Both the position numbers and the translations under genes were made by a program. 64,000 bases of DNA from CAYTTA01 sp964440655 (GTDB taxonomy: Bacteria; Bacteroidota; Rhodothermia; Balneolales; Balneolaceae), in the NCBI GenBank assembly GCA_964440655.1, contig CAYTTA010000002.1, positions 1 to 64,000 of the forward strand, in the 5' to 3' direction. Within the stretch, counting starts at the first letter, position 1, and each line of letters starts with the position of its first letter. The notes beneath the pieces are model-generated. The model had not been told where the DNA came from. It did no database searches and saw nothing but the letters and a program-made list of their open reading frames with translations. This document shows positions 53,472-63,160 of the stretch, in pieces.

Positions 53472-54599
53472 ATGATAAGCAGGAACACGATCGACGAACT
53501 GATTGATTCCACGGATAACCAGCTCAATATTACAATAACACTGCCTACCCACAAGAAAGGTGAAGAAGTACAGCAGGATCCGATCCGTTTCAAAAATCTT
53601 CTCACCGAAACGGAGCGGCGTCTGAAGGAACAGGGAGTAAAACAGGAAGAGATTGAGAGCCTCCTGAAACAGCCCCGGCTTCTCCTGGACGATCTTTATT
53701 TCTGGAATCACGCCGATGAAGGGATGGCGGTCTACATTAATCCCTCGGTCTACCGGCTCTACAAACTCCCCTATACCCTGCCCGATCAGGTCTACATCAA
53801 CCGCCATTTTCTCATCACTCCGATCCTGCCGATGATCAGTCTGGAGGGTTCCTGGAATGTTCTCGCCCTGGATCTGAAAAACCTGAGGATGCTCTGGTGC
53901 ACAAGGACCGATGTCCGGGACGACACCCCGAAGGATCTCCTCCGCAATATTCAGGATTTTGTTGAGGAGAAGCCCCGTGCTCATCTCAAATACCACACCC
54001 GGGCCGAGTCGGATCCCTACTATTTCGGACACGGAGCCTCGGAGGAGCACAAGAGCCTGACCGTGGAGAAATATCTGAGGGGGGTGGAGAAGAGCGTGAC
54101 CCGACAGATGAAGGAGTCGGGAGATCCACTCATCATCGCGGGATCCGAGGATAACCTCTCCATCTACCGCTCCATCAACAAATATCCGCGCCTGCTCGAT
54201 ACGGCAATCCAGAGAAATCCCGGAGACATGAGCGACCGGGAGCTGCGGGATGCCGGGTGGAAAGTGATCCAGGAGTGGTTTCTGAAAGAGATGTATGAGG
54301 CGATCTCCCAGTTTGATGAGGAGAATACGGAGCGGACCTCCAACAACCTGACCCGGATTATCGAGTCCACAGTGATGGGGAAGACCGACACTCTTCTGAT
54401 CGCCCGGAATGAGTCGAACTGGGGTGTGTATGATGAGGAGGCCCATACTGTTCACTACCGGTATGAACAGAACGGGCAGTCGGATGAACTGCTGAACTGG
54501 GCGGCACTGAAAGTGTGGGAGAGAGGAGGGAAGGTCTTTGTTCTTCCCAAGGAAGAGATGCCTTACAACTCCACCGTGGCGGCACTCTTCCGGTTCTGA
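53472..54599 (+). CDS. baeRF-family (bacterial eRF1-like) protein
   Basis: This 375-residue protein belongs to the bacterial relatives of archaeo-eukaryotic release factor/Pelota proteins. It has ITITLPTHKKGEEVQQDPIRFKNLL in the N-terminal domain, a central HTRAESDPYYFGHGASEEH, and a C-terminal L7Ae-like KVFVLPKEEMPYNSTVAALFRF. There is no GGQ peptide-release motif, so it is not a peptide release factor. A role at the ribosome is only a proposal made for the family from homology. I choose ATG 53472; GTG 53466 is two codons earlier. It is divergent from the protease gene, with 173 bases between them. Confidence 0.82.
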   Translation: MISRNTIDELIDSTDNQLNITITLPTHKKGEEVQQDPIRFKNLLTETERRLKEQGVKQEEIESLLKQPRLLLDDLYFWNHADEGMAVYINPSVYRLYKLPYTLPDQVYINRHFLITPILPMISLEGSWNVLALDLKNLRMLWCTRTDVRDDTPKDLLRNIQDFVEEKPRAHLKYHTRAESDPYYFGHGASEEHKSLTVEKYLRGVEKSVTRQMKESGDPLIIAGSEDNLSIYRSINKYPRLLDTAIQRNPGDMSDRELRDAGWKVIQEWFLKEMYEAISQFDEENTERTSNNLTRIIESTVMGKTDTLLIARNESNWGVYDEEAHTVHYRYEQNGQSDELLNWAALKVWERGGKVFVLPKEEMPYNSTVAALFRF

Positions 54600-54650
54600 G
54601 TCCGGCCCGGCCGGTCCGGTGCCCTTATGGTCCGCCGGCCGCAACCCGCC

Positions 54651-54710
54651 ACGATACTGCGGGATCCGGCAAGACCCGGCATGAACCGGCGGGATCCGGC
54701 ACGATCCGGC
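54651..54710. repeat. 10-bp tandem repeat ending in CCGGC
   Basis: Five 10-base units in a row (GGGATCCGGC, AAGACCCGGC, ATGAACCGGC, GGGATCCGGC, ACGATCCGGC) fill 54661-54710; the unit before them (ACGATACTGC) is degenerate. They lie between the baeRF and oligopeptidase genes. No function is evident. Confidence 0.75.
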
Positions 54711-54854
54711 AAGACCGCTTTCGGAGAACGGTTTCTGCCCGGAGTCTCCAGGCAAGAGAAGGCCCCTTCGGGAGATCCGCCCGATCCGGTTCCCGCAGGT
54801 TTTCCTTATCTTTAAGGGAGTGCGAGTGCTCCTAACTCCAACCACCAACAGACG

Positions 54855-57029
54855 ATGAGAAAATTCTCTGGCAACGCCCTGGCATTTCTTCTGTTACTTC
54901 TCACAGGGTGTTCCTCCTCCCGACCGGATGTGATCATCGTGCGGGAGATCATCTATCCACCAACCGGCATGAACGACAACCCCTTTTTTTCTGAAAGCAC
55001 ACTTCCCTTCCAGGCACCGGACTTCCGCTCCATCCGGGATGATGACTACCTCCCTGCATTTGAGGAGGGAATGAGGCGGCATGCCATGGAAGTGGATTCG
55101 ATTGCCAACAATCCCGAACCGCCCACCTTCGAGAATACCATCGAGGCACTGGAGAAGAGCGGTGAGATCCTGCGACGGGTCCAGAGGGTCTTTTTCAACA
55201 TGACCTCGGCTCACACCAGTGGGGAGCTGCAGCGGATCCAGGCGGAGATGGCTCCGAAACTCTCTTCCCACTGGGACGATATCCTGCTGAACCGGAAGCT
55301 GTTTGAACGGATCGGACAGCTCTACAACCGGCGCGGGTCGCTCGGACTGGATGAGGCGGATCTCAAGCTTCTGGAAGACAACTGGCGGGATTTCGTCCGG
55401 GCCGGCGCGCGTCTTTCCGAAGAGGATCAGCAGCGGATGCGCCACATCAATGAGCGTCTCTCCTCTCTTACCACAGAGTTCCAGGAGAAACTGCTGGAGA
55501 TGACCCGCGAGAGAGCGGTCCTGGTGCAGAACGAAGAGGAGCTGGCCGGCCTGAGTCCCGACCGGATTGCCGCGTCCGCACTTGCGGCCCGCCAGCGGGG
55601 AGAGGAGGGGTGGCTGCTTAATCTGACCAACACCACCCGTCAGCCGGTGTTGGCAAGTCTGGAGAACAGGGAGCTGAGACGGCGGGTATGGGAAGCATCC
55701 GCCTGGCGGGGAAGAGGGGAGAACGGCGGGGTCGACACCCGTCCGCTGGTTCTGGAGATGGTGCGGCTGCGTGCGGAGAAAGCATCTCTGCTGGGTTATC
55801 CGGACTGGGCTTCCTACATCCTGGAGCGGCAGACGGCCGAACAGCCGGAGGCGGCTCTGGAGATGATGACCGGTCTTCTTCCCGCCGTCCGTCAGAACAC
55901 GGAGAGGGAAGCGGAGGAGATCCGTCGCCTGCTCCGCGAGGATGGCCATGAGCAGCTGATGCCCTGGGACTGGGAGTTCTATGCGGAAAAAGTGAGAAAG
56001 GAGAAGTATGAAGTGGATGAAGAGGAGGTGCGACCCTGGTTCGAACTCGATCGGGTGCTCCGCGAAGGGGTTTTCTATACGCTGAACCGGCTCTACGGGA
56101 TCTCCTTCGAGGAGAGGGATGATCTTCCGGTCTATCACCCCGATGTGCGGGTCTTTACGGTCAAAGAAGCGGACGGAGAGAATCTGGGGTTGCTCTACGT
56201 TGACCTCTTTGAACGGGATTCCAAACGGGGCGGTGCCTGGATGAGCTCGTTTGTGAGTCAGTCCCGTCTTCTTGAGCGCGAACCGGTTGTACTCATCGTA
56301 CTGAATATCCCTCCGCCGGCGGAAGGAGATCCGGTTCTGGTTCCCTTCGATCATGTCACGACCCTCTTTCATGAGATCGGTCATGCAGTCCACGGGCTCT
56401 TTTCCGATGTGAAATGGCCTTCCCAGTCCGGAACGGCCGTTCCCCGGGATTTTGTGGAGTTTCCCTCCACCTTCATGGAGGATTGGGCCATCCACCCGGA
56501 AGTGATCTCACGTTATGCTCTCCACCATGAAACGGGTGAATCGATCCCTTCCGGTTTGCTGGAGCGGCTGATCCGTGCCCGGACCTTCAATCAGGGTTTT
56601 GACACCCAGGAGTATCTCGCCGCTGCCCTGATCGACATGGAGTGGCACACACTCCCGCCTGACCGGATTCCGGATGATGTAGAGGCTTTTGAGGAGTCCG
56701 TGCTTCAGAAATATGGTCTGGATGTCGAGGCGGTTCCCCCCCGATACTACTCCACCTTTTTCTCCCACCTTTTTGCGGGCGGCTATTCGGCAAGCTATTA
56801 TGCCTATATCTGGAGCGAGGTACTGGCGGCCGATGCGTTTGCCTTCATGAATGAGGAGGGAGGATTGACTCGGGAGAACGGAGACCGGTTACGAAATGCG
56901 ATTCTCTCGCGGGGAGGGAGCCGGGATGCACGCTCTCTCTGGCTTGATTACCGGGGCAGAGAACCCGATCCGGACCATCTGCTCCGAAGAAGGGGACTGG
57001 AACCAGGAAGCGAAGGAGGCCGACCATGA
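54855..57029 (+). CDS. M3 family oligopeptidase (Dcp-like lipoprotein)
   Basis: This 724-residue protein is a zinc oligopeptidase of family M3, close to peptidyl-dipeptidase Dcp. The N-terminus is a lipoprotein signal (LAFLLLLLTGC, lipid Cys19), so it is anchored in the envelope, unlike cytoplasmic Dcp. The zinc motif is HEIGHAVH at about 511-518, with the downstream EFPSTFMEDW glutamate ligand, and RYYSTFFSHLFAGGYSASYYAY near the end is the substrate-binding region. The stop overlaps the next start by four bases. Confidence 0.94.
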   Translation: MRKFSGNALAFLLLLLTGCSSSRPDVIIVREIIYPPTGMNDNPFFSESTLPFQAPDFRSIRDDDYLPAFEEGMRRHAMEVDSIANNPEPPTFENTIEALEKSGEILRRVQRVFFNMTSAHTSGELQRIQAEMAPKLSSHWDDILLNRKLFERIGQLYNRRGSLGLDEADLKLLEDNWRDFVRAGARLSEEDQQRMRHINERLSSLTTEFQEKLLEMTRERAVLVQNEEELAGLSPDRIAASALAARQRGEEGWLLNLTNTTRQPVLASLENRELRRRVWEASAWRGRGENGGVDTRPLVLEMVRLRAEKASLLGYPDWASYILERQTAEQPEAALEMMTGLLPAVRQNTEREAEEIRRLLREDGHEQLMPWDWEFYAEKVRKEKYEVDEEEVRPWFELDRVLREGVFYTLNRLYGISFEERDDLPVYHPDVRVFTVKEADGENLGLLYVDLFERDSKRGGAWMSSFVSQSRLLEREPVVLIVLNIPPPAEGDPVLVPFDHVTTLFHEIGHAVHGLFSDVKWPSQSGTAVPRDFVEFPSTFMEDWAIHPEVISRYALHHETGESIPSGLLERLIRARTFNQGFDTQEYLAAALIDMEWHTLPPDRIPDDVEAFEESVLQKYGLDVEAVPPRYYSTFFSHLFAGGYSASYYAYIWSEVLAADAFAFMNEEGGLTRENGDRLRNAILSRGGSRDARSLWLDYRGREPDPDHLLRRRGLEPGSEGGRP

Positions 57030-58420
57030 AAATCGAAAGCATCAATCCCTGGACCGGAGAGGTGGTGGCGGAGTGGCCGGCAGATGGCCCCCGGACCATT
57101 GAGGAAGCCCTGGAGAAGTCCCGCAAGGCGTTCCGGCACTGGAGGGAAGAGCCTCTCTCCCGCCGGGCCGAACGGATGGAGAGAGCGGCGGAAATTCTGT
57201 TGAACCGCAAGGAAGAGTTCGCCTCCATGATCACCCGGGAGATGGGCAAACCGATTGCCGAATCCCGGGCCGAGGTTGAAAAGTGTGCCTGGGTCTGCCG
57301 CTTCTACGCTGAAAAGGGGGAGGAGTTTCTTGCGGATAAGCCGATTCAGACGGATGCATCGGAGAGTTTTGTACGTTATGAACCGCTGGGCACCATCTTC
57401 GCCATCATGCCGTGGAACTTCCCGTTCTGGCAGGTGTTCCGGTTCGCCGCACCGAATCTTGTGGCGGGAAATGCCGCCGTCCTGAAACACGCCTCCAATG
57501 TCTCCGGATGCGCGCAGCAGATTGAAGGCATTTTTCGGGAAGCGGACTTTCCGGAGGAACTCTTCATCAATCTGAGGGTTGGTCATGACCGGGTGGAGGA
57601 GATCATTGCCAATCCCACGATCCGGGGTGTCACCCTGACCGGAAGTGAAAGAGCAGGGCGGTCGGTCGGAAGCCTGGCAGGCCGTTACCTGAAGAAGTCG
57701 GTGCTGGAGCTGGGAGGGAACAACGCGTTTATCGTGTGTGAGGATGCCGATCTGGAGGAGGCGGTAGAGGTCGGAGTGAAGGCACGGATGATCAACAGCG
57801 GGCAGAGCTGCATCGCATCGAAACGATTCATTCTTGTCGACACGATTGCCGATGAGTTCACCCGCCGTTTTCTGGAGGCTGTACGGGCATTGCGGACGGG
57901 GGATCCGATGGAGGAAGAGACAGAGATCGGGCCCCTGGCACGTGAAGATCTTGCCGAGGAGCTGCACCGGCAGGTGAAGGAATCGGTGGAGCAGGGTGCG
58001 GAGATCCTTGCCGGCGGCCGCCGGGAGCGTGCCTTCTACGAACCGACAGTTCTTGACGGAGTGGTACCGGGAATGTCCGCTTTCGAGGAGGAGACTTTCG
58101 GACCGGTTGCAGCACTGATCCGGGCCCGGGATGAAGAGGAGGCGTACCGGCTGGCTGCCCGATCCCGGTTCGGACTGGGTGTAACCGTCTTCACCACCGA
58201 CATCGAACGGGCGCGCCGGAACATTCCGATGGTAGAGGATGGTTCATTCTTCGTCAACGAGCTGGTCAAATCCGACCCCCGTCTCCCCTTTGGGGGGACC
58301 CGGAACTCCGGATATGGAAGGGAGCTTGCCAGAGACGGAATGCTCGAATTTGTAAACAGGAAGACGGTCTATCTCATGCGGCCCGGAGAGGAAACGGACC
58401 GCTCCGCCCCGGTGGAGTAG
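57026..58420 (+). CDS. NAD(P)-dependent aldehyde dehydrogenase, succinate-semialdehyde type
   Basis: This 464-residue enzyme oxidises an aldehyde to its acid. It has the general base in LELGGNNAF and the catalytic cysteine in GQSCIASKR; NTD motifs PWNFPFWQV and TGSERAGRSVG bind the cofactor. The sequence ASINPWTGE-type start (SINPWTGEVVAEW) and overall length resemble the Sad/YneI succinate-semialdehyde group; the substrate is inferred. GGAGG precedes the start and it overlaps the M3 gene by ATGA. It is followed by an untranslated region with a 16-base tandem repeat. Confidence 0.88.
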   Translation: MKIESINPWTGEVVAEWPADGPRTIEEALEKSRKAFRHWREEPLSRRAERMERAAEILLNRKEEFASMITREMGKPIAESRAEVEKCAWVCRFYAEKGEEFLADKPIQTDASESFVRYEPLGTIFAIMPWNFPFWQVFRFAAPNLVAGNAAVLKHASNVSGCAQQIEGIFREADFPEELFINLRVGHDRVEEIIANPTIRGVTLTGSERAGRSVGSLAGRYLKKSVLELGGNNAFIVCEDADLEEAVEVGVKARMINSGQSCIASKRFILVDTIADEFTRRFLEAVRALRTGDPMEEETEIGPLAREDLAEELHRQVKESVEQGAEILAGGRRERAFYEPTVLDGVVPGMSAFEEETFGPVAALIRARDEEEAYRLAARSRFGLGVTVFTTDIERARRNIPMVEDGSFFVNELVKSDPRLPFGGTRNSGYGRELARDGMLEFVNRKTVYLMRPGEETDRSAPVE

Positions 58421-58423
58421 CCC

Positions 58424-58455
58424 GCGGCAAGAGCAATTTGCGGCAAGATCATTTT
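58424..58455. repeat. 16-bp tandem repeat, two copies
   Basis: GCGGCAAGAGCAATTT at 58424-58439 and GCGGCAAGATCATTTT at 58440-58455 are head-to-tail and agree at 14 of 16 positions. They sit just after the aldehyde dehydrogenase stop. A small hairpin ATTTTC-CGAT-GAAAAT follows at 58451-58466 and might help termination. Confidence 0.6.
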
Positions 58456-58678
58456 CCGATGAAAATCCGGTATGAAGAGCCATGGAAAGAGCAAGTATAG
58501 AGGAGAGAGGCGGGGAGAGGGAGCAGTCAAGGAGAGCAGGTATGAAGTAAGAATGGAGAGCGGGGAGAGAGGCATTGCGGCTGGCAGCGGTGATGAAGGT
58601 GCGGAAGGGAGGCTTGCTTTTTTTGCTGAAAGCGCTATTCTGTTGTCTGGACTTTCTTCCTAAACCTCTCCTTTGCTC

Positions 58679-60157
58679 ATGACATCCTTCGACAAAAACT
58701 CACAACTGCCGGAGCAGAATCTCCCATTTCTTCTGCTTCTCTGCATGATTGCAGCTCTTGGCGGTTTTCTCTTCGGCTTTGACAGCGGGGTGATCAACGG
58801 CACAGTCGACTCCCTGAAGATCGCTTTCGGCTCCGATACCATCGGGACCGGTTTCAATGTCGCCTCCATGCTGCTCGGATGTGCGATGGGTGCCTTTTTC
58901 GCCGGCTCTCTTTCCGATCGGTATGGTCGCAAACCCGTTCTGATGGCAACAGGAGTGGCGTTTGTGATCAGCGCCTGGGGATCGGGGATCTCCGGGAGTT
59001 CCGGAGAGTTCATTTTTTACCGCATTCTGGGGGGGCTCGGTGTGGGAGGTGCGAGTGTCCTTTCGCCCGCCTATATCAGTGAGATCGCCCCACCCGCCAT
59101 GCGGGGACGCCTCTCTTCCCTTCAGCAGCTGATGATTGTGATCGGGCTGTTCAGCGCGTTCCTGAGCAACTATCTCATTGCAGGAGCAGCAGGGGGTGCA
59201 TCGGGGACATTCTGGGCAGGATTTGAAGCGTGGCAGTGGATGTACTGGATGGAAATCGTGCCGGCATCCCTCTTCCTCTTCTCTCTTTTCTTTATTCCCG
59301 AATCTCCCCGCTATCTTGTGGCGGCAAACCGGATCCGGGAGGCCGAGAGCGTCCTGAACCGTCTGATGAATTCACTCAGGGCCAGCGAGACGGTGCGGGA
59401 GATCCGGATGACGGTGGAACGGAGCAAGAAACCGGCACTGAGTGACCTCTTCCTCTCCGGGAACCGGAGACTCCATCCGATCGTCTGGGCGGGTATCGCT
59501 CTCTCGATTCTTCAGCAGTTCACCGGAATAAACGTCGTCTTCTACTACGGGTCGGTGCTCTGGCAGGCGGCCGGGTTCTCCGAATCCGATGCCCTCTTCA
59601 CCAATGTGATCAACGGAACGGTGAATGTCGGTTTCACTTTCCTGGCGATCGCGCTGATCGACCGGGTGGGCCGGAGGCCGCTGCTTCTGGTGGGTGCGAT
59701 CGGTCAGGCGGTTGCACTGGGTGGGATGGCTGTGATCTTTTCGACCGGAGATCTCACTGCATCCGGCGAACTGCAGCTGAATCCGACCCAGGGAACTATC
59801 GCCCTGCTGGCCGCCAACCTCTATATCGCTTTCTTTGCAACCACATGGGGTCCGGTCATGTGGGTTCTGCTGGGGGAGATGTTTCCGAACCGGTTCCGGG
59901 GCAGTGCACTGGCGGTCTGCGGTCTTGCTCACTGGCTCTCCAACTTCACCATTACACTCACCTTCCCCCTGCTGCTGGCATGGGTGGGGCTCGGGGCGGC
60001 CTACGGGCTCTATTCGATATTCGGGCTTCTGGCCTTCTTCATGGTGAAGGCGTTCATTCCCGAGACGAAAGGGAAAACACTTGAAGAGATCTCGATGGAC
60101 CAGGATGGCGTCGTTGCCGCTCCGGAATCTGCACGGGAATCTGCCGGGGTTCCGTAA
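58679..60157 (+). CDS. MFS sugar porter family transporter
   Basis: This 492-residue inner-membrane transporter has about 12 hydrophobic segments. Sugar-porter signatures are present: GGFLFGFDSGVINGT in the first helix, DRYGRKP after helix 2, PESPRYLV after helix 6, LQQFTGINVVFYYG in helix 7, DRVGRRP, and PETKGKTLEEI at the end. It probably brings in a hexose or pentose with protons. ATG 58679 is used; TTG 58673 is two codons earlier. It has no operon partner. Confidence 0.93.
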   Translation: MTSFDKNSQLPEQNLPFLLLLCMIAALGGFLFGFDSGVINGTVDSLKIAFGSDTIGTGFNVASMLLGCAMGAFFAGSLSDRYGRKPVLMATGVAFVISAWGSGISGSSGEFIFYRILGGLGVGGASVLSPAYISEIAPPAMRGRLSSLQQLMIVIGLFSAFLSNYLIAGAAGGASGTFWAGFEAWQWMYWMEIVPASLFLFSLFFIPESPRYLVAANRIREAESVLNRLMNSLRASETVREIRMTVERSKKPALSDLFLSGNRRLHPIVWAGIALSILQQFTGINVVFYYGSVLWQAAGFSESDALFTNVINGTVNVGFTFLAIALIDRVGRRPLLLVGAIGQAVALGGMAVIFSTGDLTASGELQLNPTQGTIALLAANLYIAFFATTWGPVMWVLLGEMFPNRFRGSALAVCGLAHWLSNFTITLTFPLLLAWVGLGAAYGLYSIFGLLAFFMVKAFIPETKGKTLEEISMDQDGVVAAPESARESAGVP

Positions 60158-60260
60158 GAGGGGTGCGCAGGGCAGGTACCGGCAAACCGGTCATCCTCCA
60201 GCTTCTGCAAATCTGCAGGATGCCGCAATCCGATCCGGCCGGGCAGGGCCGGGGACCCGG

Positions 60261-60896
60261 TTACCCTTTGCGGGCCTTCTCTTCCTGGCCGTTTCCGCTC
60301 TTTTCCGGATGAGAGGCCTTCCCGTTCACCGGAGCGACCTCCCCGTTGTTCACGGTATCGTAGATAAGATAGGGAGGGATGTTGAGCAGTTCGAACTCGG
60401 TCTCCAGATTCCCGAAAACACGCATGATCGGTTTCTTCAGATGGCCGCTCGTCTGATAGGCGAGAAAACGGCCACCGGGCCGCAGTGCTTTCCGTGTGTC
60501 TTCGAGCAGCTTCATCTTCCGGACCGGCTTCAGAAAGGAGAAGGGAATTCCGGAGATGATGTTATCCACCTTTCCGACATCCTCCGGATCGAGGAGATCC
60601 AGAATGTCACCCGCCAGTCCGTTGAAGACCGTTGCACGCGGGTCGCGGATGGTTTTCCTCAGGTGGTCGGCAAAATTCTCGTTGGCTTCGATCATGATCA
60701 GACGGGAGCCCGGAGTCATCTGCTCCAGAATGTAGCGGGAGAAGACCCCGTCACCAGGGCCGTACTCCACAATGAGCAGGTCCCGCGTGAAGTCGATGTG
60801 ATTGCAGACTCTTCTCACGCAACGGGCAGAAGTGGGGGTGATGGAGGCCACATCCTTGTCGCGGATAAAATTTCGGATAAACTTGAGGGTGCTCAT
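60261..60896 (-). CDS. Class I SAM-dependent methyltransferase, phospholipid N-methyltransferase-like
   Basis: This 211-residue methyltransferase resembles the COG3963 phospholipid N-methyltransferase group related to rRNA adenine dimethylases. It begins with FIRNFIRDKDVASITPTSARCV, has the SAM motif IVEYGPGDGVFSRYIL, and a second motif SGIPFSFLKPV that replaces the NPPY of DNA/RNA enzymes. Substrate is uncertain. The last 20 residues are charged and low-complexity. It lies 14 bases after which uvrB ends on the same strand, downstream of uvrB only in space: uvrB is transcribed toward it... the two stand head-to-tail on the minus strand with this gene downstream. Confidence 0.78.
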   Translation of the reverse strand: MSTLKFIRNFIRDKDVASITPTSARCVRRVCNHIDFTRDLLIVEYGPGDGVFSRYILEQMTPGSRLIMIEANENFADHLRKTIRDPRATVFNGLAGDILDLLDPEDVGKVDNIISGIPFSFLKPVRKMKLLEDTRKALRPGGRFLAYQTSGHLKKPIMRVFGNLETEFELLNIPPYLIYDTVNNGEVAPVNGKASHPEKSGNGQEEKARKG

Positions 60897-60910
60897 ATAC
60901 CGGCTATATC

Positions 60911-62956
60911 CTACAGTTCTTTTTCAATTTTCTCGATCTGGTCACGGATGCGGGCGGCTTCTTCAAACTCCATGTTCCGGGCGGCATAGAGCATCGAATC
61001 CCGCAAATATTCGAGTAATTTTTCTTTACTATCAAATGTAACCTCTTTCAGGGCGGGTCCCGCCTTGTATCGGATCCCGTCCTCTGCGACACTCACCGAT
61101 TCGAGCGCTTTCCCGTTCTCCTCTTCCATATCAGCGAGGAAATCGCGCGTGGAGATCAGGGAGGGATCCACCAGAGGCTTGAGCTCTTTAACAACGGTTG
61201 CCGGAGTAATTCCGTGCTTCTCATTGTACTCCCTCTGAAGCTCCCTTCTCCGGTTTGTCTCGCTGATCACCCGGTCCATGCTCCGGGTGATGCGATCGGC
61301 ATAGAGGATCGCCTTTCCGGATACGTTCCGGGCAGCCCGTCCCACAATCTGGAAAAGGGAGGTTTCGGAGCGGAGGAAACCCTCCTTGTCCGCGTCCAGA
61401 ATGGCCACCAGGCTCAGTTCCGGAATATCGATTCCCTCCCGAAGCAGGTTGATTCCGACCAGAACCTGGTAATCACCCCGCCGGAATTTGTAGAGGACCT
61501 CGATCCGTTCGAGAGCATCCAGTTCACTATGCATGTAGGCGGCGGGTATGCCGAGATTGTCCAGATACTCACTCAACTCCTCACTCAGCCTTTTGGTGAG
61601 GGTGATGACAAGCACCCGCTCGTTCAATGCCGTCCGTTTGCGTATCTCCCCGATCAGGTCATCCACCTGATTGGAGAGAGGTCGCACCTCGATCTCCGGT
61701 TCCATCAGCCCGGTGGGCCGGATGATCTGCTCGACGACCACTCCGCCCGACTTTTCCAGCTCGTAGTCGGAGGGGGTGGCGCTTACAAAGATGCACTGAC
61801 TGATCATGCTTTCCCACTCCTCAAAGGTGAGGGGACGGTTGTCCAGTGCGGATGGCAGCCGGAATCCGTGCTCCACCAGTTCAAGTTTCCTTGAGCGGTC
61901 CCCCCCGTACATCGCGCCGATCTGGGGGATGGTCTGGTGGCTCTCATCAACCACCATCAGATAGTCATCCGGAAAGTAGTCGATCAGGCAGTAGGGCCGT
62001 TCACCCGGTTCACGGCGGCTCAGATAGCGGGAGTAGTTCTCAATGCCGGCGCAGTACCCCACCTCCTGCATCATCTCGATATCAAAAAGGGTTCTCTGCT
62101 CAAGACGCTTCGCCTCAAGCATCCGGTCCTCCCGCTGATAGACATCCAGCCTGTCATAAAGTTCCTCGCGGATCTGTTCGATCGCCTCGGTGAGGCGCCC
62201 CTTGCTGGTCACATAGTGGGAGGCGGGGTAGATATAGAACTGGTCGACCGCCTCCAGAATCTCCCCGGTGTCGGGATCAAACCGCTCCATCAACTCGATT
62301 TCATCTCCCCAGAAGCGGATCCGGAGAGCATCATCCGAATAGGCGGGAAAGAGATCGACCGTATCCCCGCGAACACGGAACACACCGTGTCGGAACTCGA
62401 AATCGTCCCGGCGATAGTGCAGATCCACCAGATCGTAGAGCAGCTTGTCCCGGGAGATCTGCATGCCGCTCTTCAGACGGATGATGAGACGCTCATACTC
62501 CGATGGAGATCCGATCCCGTAGATGCAGCTTACCGAGGAGACGATGATCGTGTCACGGCGGCCGGAAAGCAGGGAGCTGGTGGCCCGCAACCGGAGCCGC
62601 TGGATCTCTTCGTTGATGGCGAGATCTTTCTCGATGTATTTGTCCTGGGCGGAGATGTAGGCTTCCGGCTGGTAGTAGTCGTAGTAGGAGATGAAGAACT
62701 CAACGTTGTTCTCCGGGAAAAAATCACTCAGCTCCCGGTAGAGCTGGGCAGCCAGCGTCTTGTTGTGGCTCATCACCAGTGTGGGCTTCCCCACATTCTC
62801 GATCACCCCGGCGATGGTCCGCGTCTTGCCGGAGCCGGTGATACCCAGCAGGGTCTGAAAACGGTCTCCCGCCTCGATCCCTTCCGTAAGCTCACGGATC
62901 GCTTTCGGCTGATCTCCCGCGGGGGGCCATGGTGACACAAGCTTGAATTCCGCCAT
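60911..62956 (-). CDS. uvrB: Excinuclease ABC subunit UvrB
   Basis: UvrB is the damage-verifying helicase-like subunit of nucleotide-excision repair. The 681-residue protein has Walker A GITGSGKT, the beta-hairpin YYDYYQPEAY, helicase motifs DESHQT and GRAARN, and a C-terminal UVR domain (MEFEEAARIRDQIEKIEKEL). I use ATG 62956, MAEFKLVSPWPPAGDQ; an in-frame GTG upstream (62980) lacks homology. The methyltransferase gene follows 15 bases later on the same strand. Confidence 0.98.
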   Translation of the reverse strand: MAEFKLVSPWPPAGDQPKAIRELTEGIEAGDRFQTLLGITGSGKTRTIAGVIENVGKPTLVMSHNKTLAAQLYRELSDFFPENNVEFFISYYDYYQPEAYISAQDKYIEKDLAINEEIQRLRLRATSSLLSGRRDTIIVSSVSCIYGIGSPSEYERLIIRLKSGMQISRDKLLYDLVDLHYRRDDFEFRHGVFRVRGDTVDLFPAYSDDALRIRFWGDEIELMERFDPDTGEILEAVDQFYIYPASHYVTSKGRLTEAIEQIREELYDRLDVYQREDRMLEAKRLEQRTLFDIEMMQEVGYCAGIENYSRYLSRREPGERPYCLIDYFPDDYLMVVDESHQTIPQIGAMYGGDRSRKLELVEHGFRLPSALDNRPLTFEEWESMISQCIFVSATPSDYELEKSGGVVVEQIIRPTGLMEPEIEVRPLSNQVDDLIGEIRKRTALNERVLVITLTKRLSEELSEYLDNLGIPAAYMHSELDALERIEVLYKFRRGDYQVLVGINLLREGIDIPELSLVAILDADKEGFLRSETSLFQIVGRAARNVSGKAILYADRITRSMDRVISETNRRRELQREYNEKHGITPATVVKELKPLVDPSLISTRDFLADMEEENGKALESVSVAEDGIRYKAGPALKEVTFDSKEKLLEYLRDSMLYAARNMEFEEAARIRDQIEKIEKEL

Positions 62957-63160
62957 ATGCCGTAAAATAAGGAAATCCACGGGATGAAACCGGGTTTCGG
63001 CCCTCCTTTTTTCTTACTTTTCACCGATTTGACCCGCGCTGGAAACAGGGCCGGCCCCCCGGAGCAGAATACGGAACGGGTTCCGGAAATGCGTTCCTGA
63101 AAAGGTGCCGGAACGAGCCTGACACCGGCGGGCAGAGCCGATCAACAGCAAGCCGAAATC

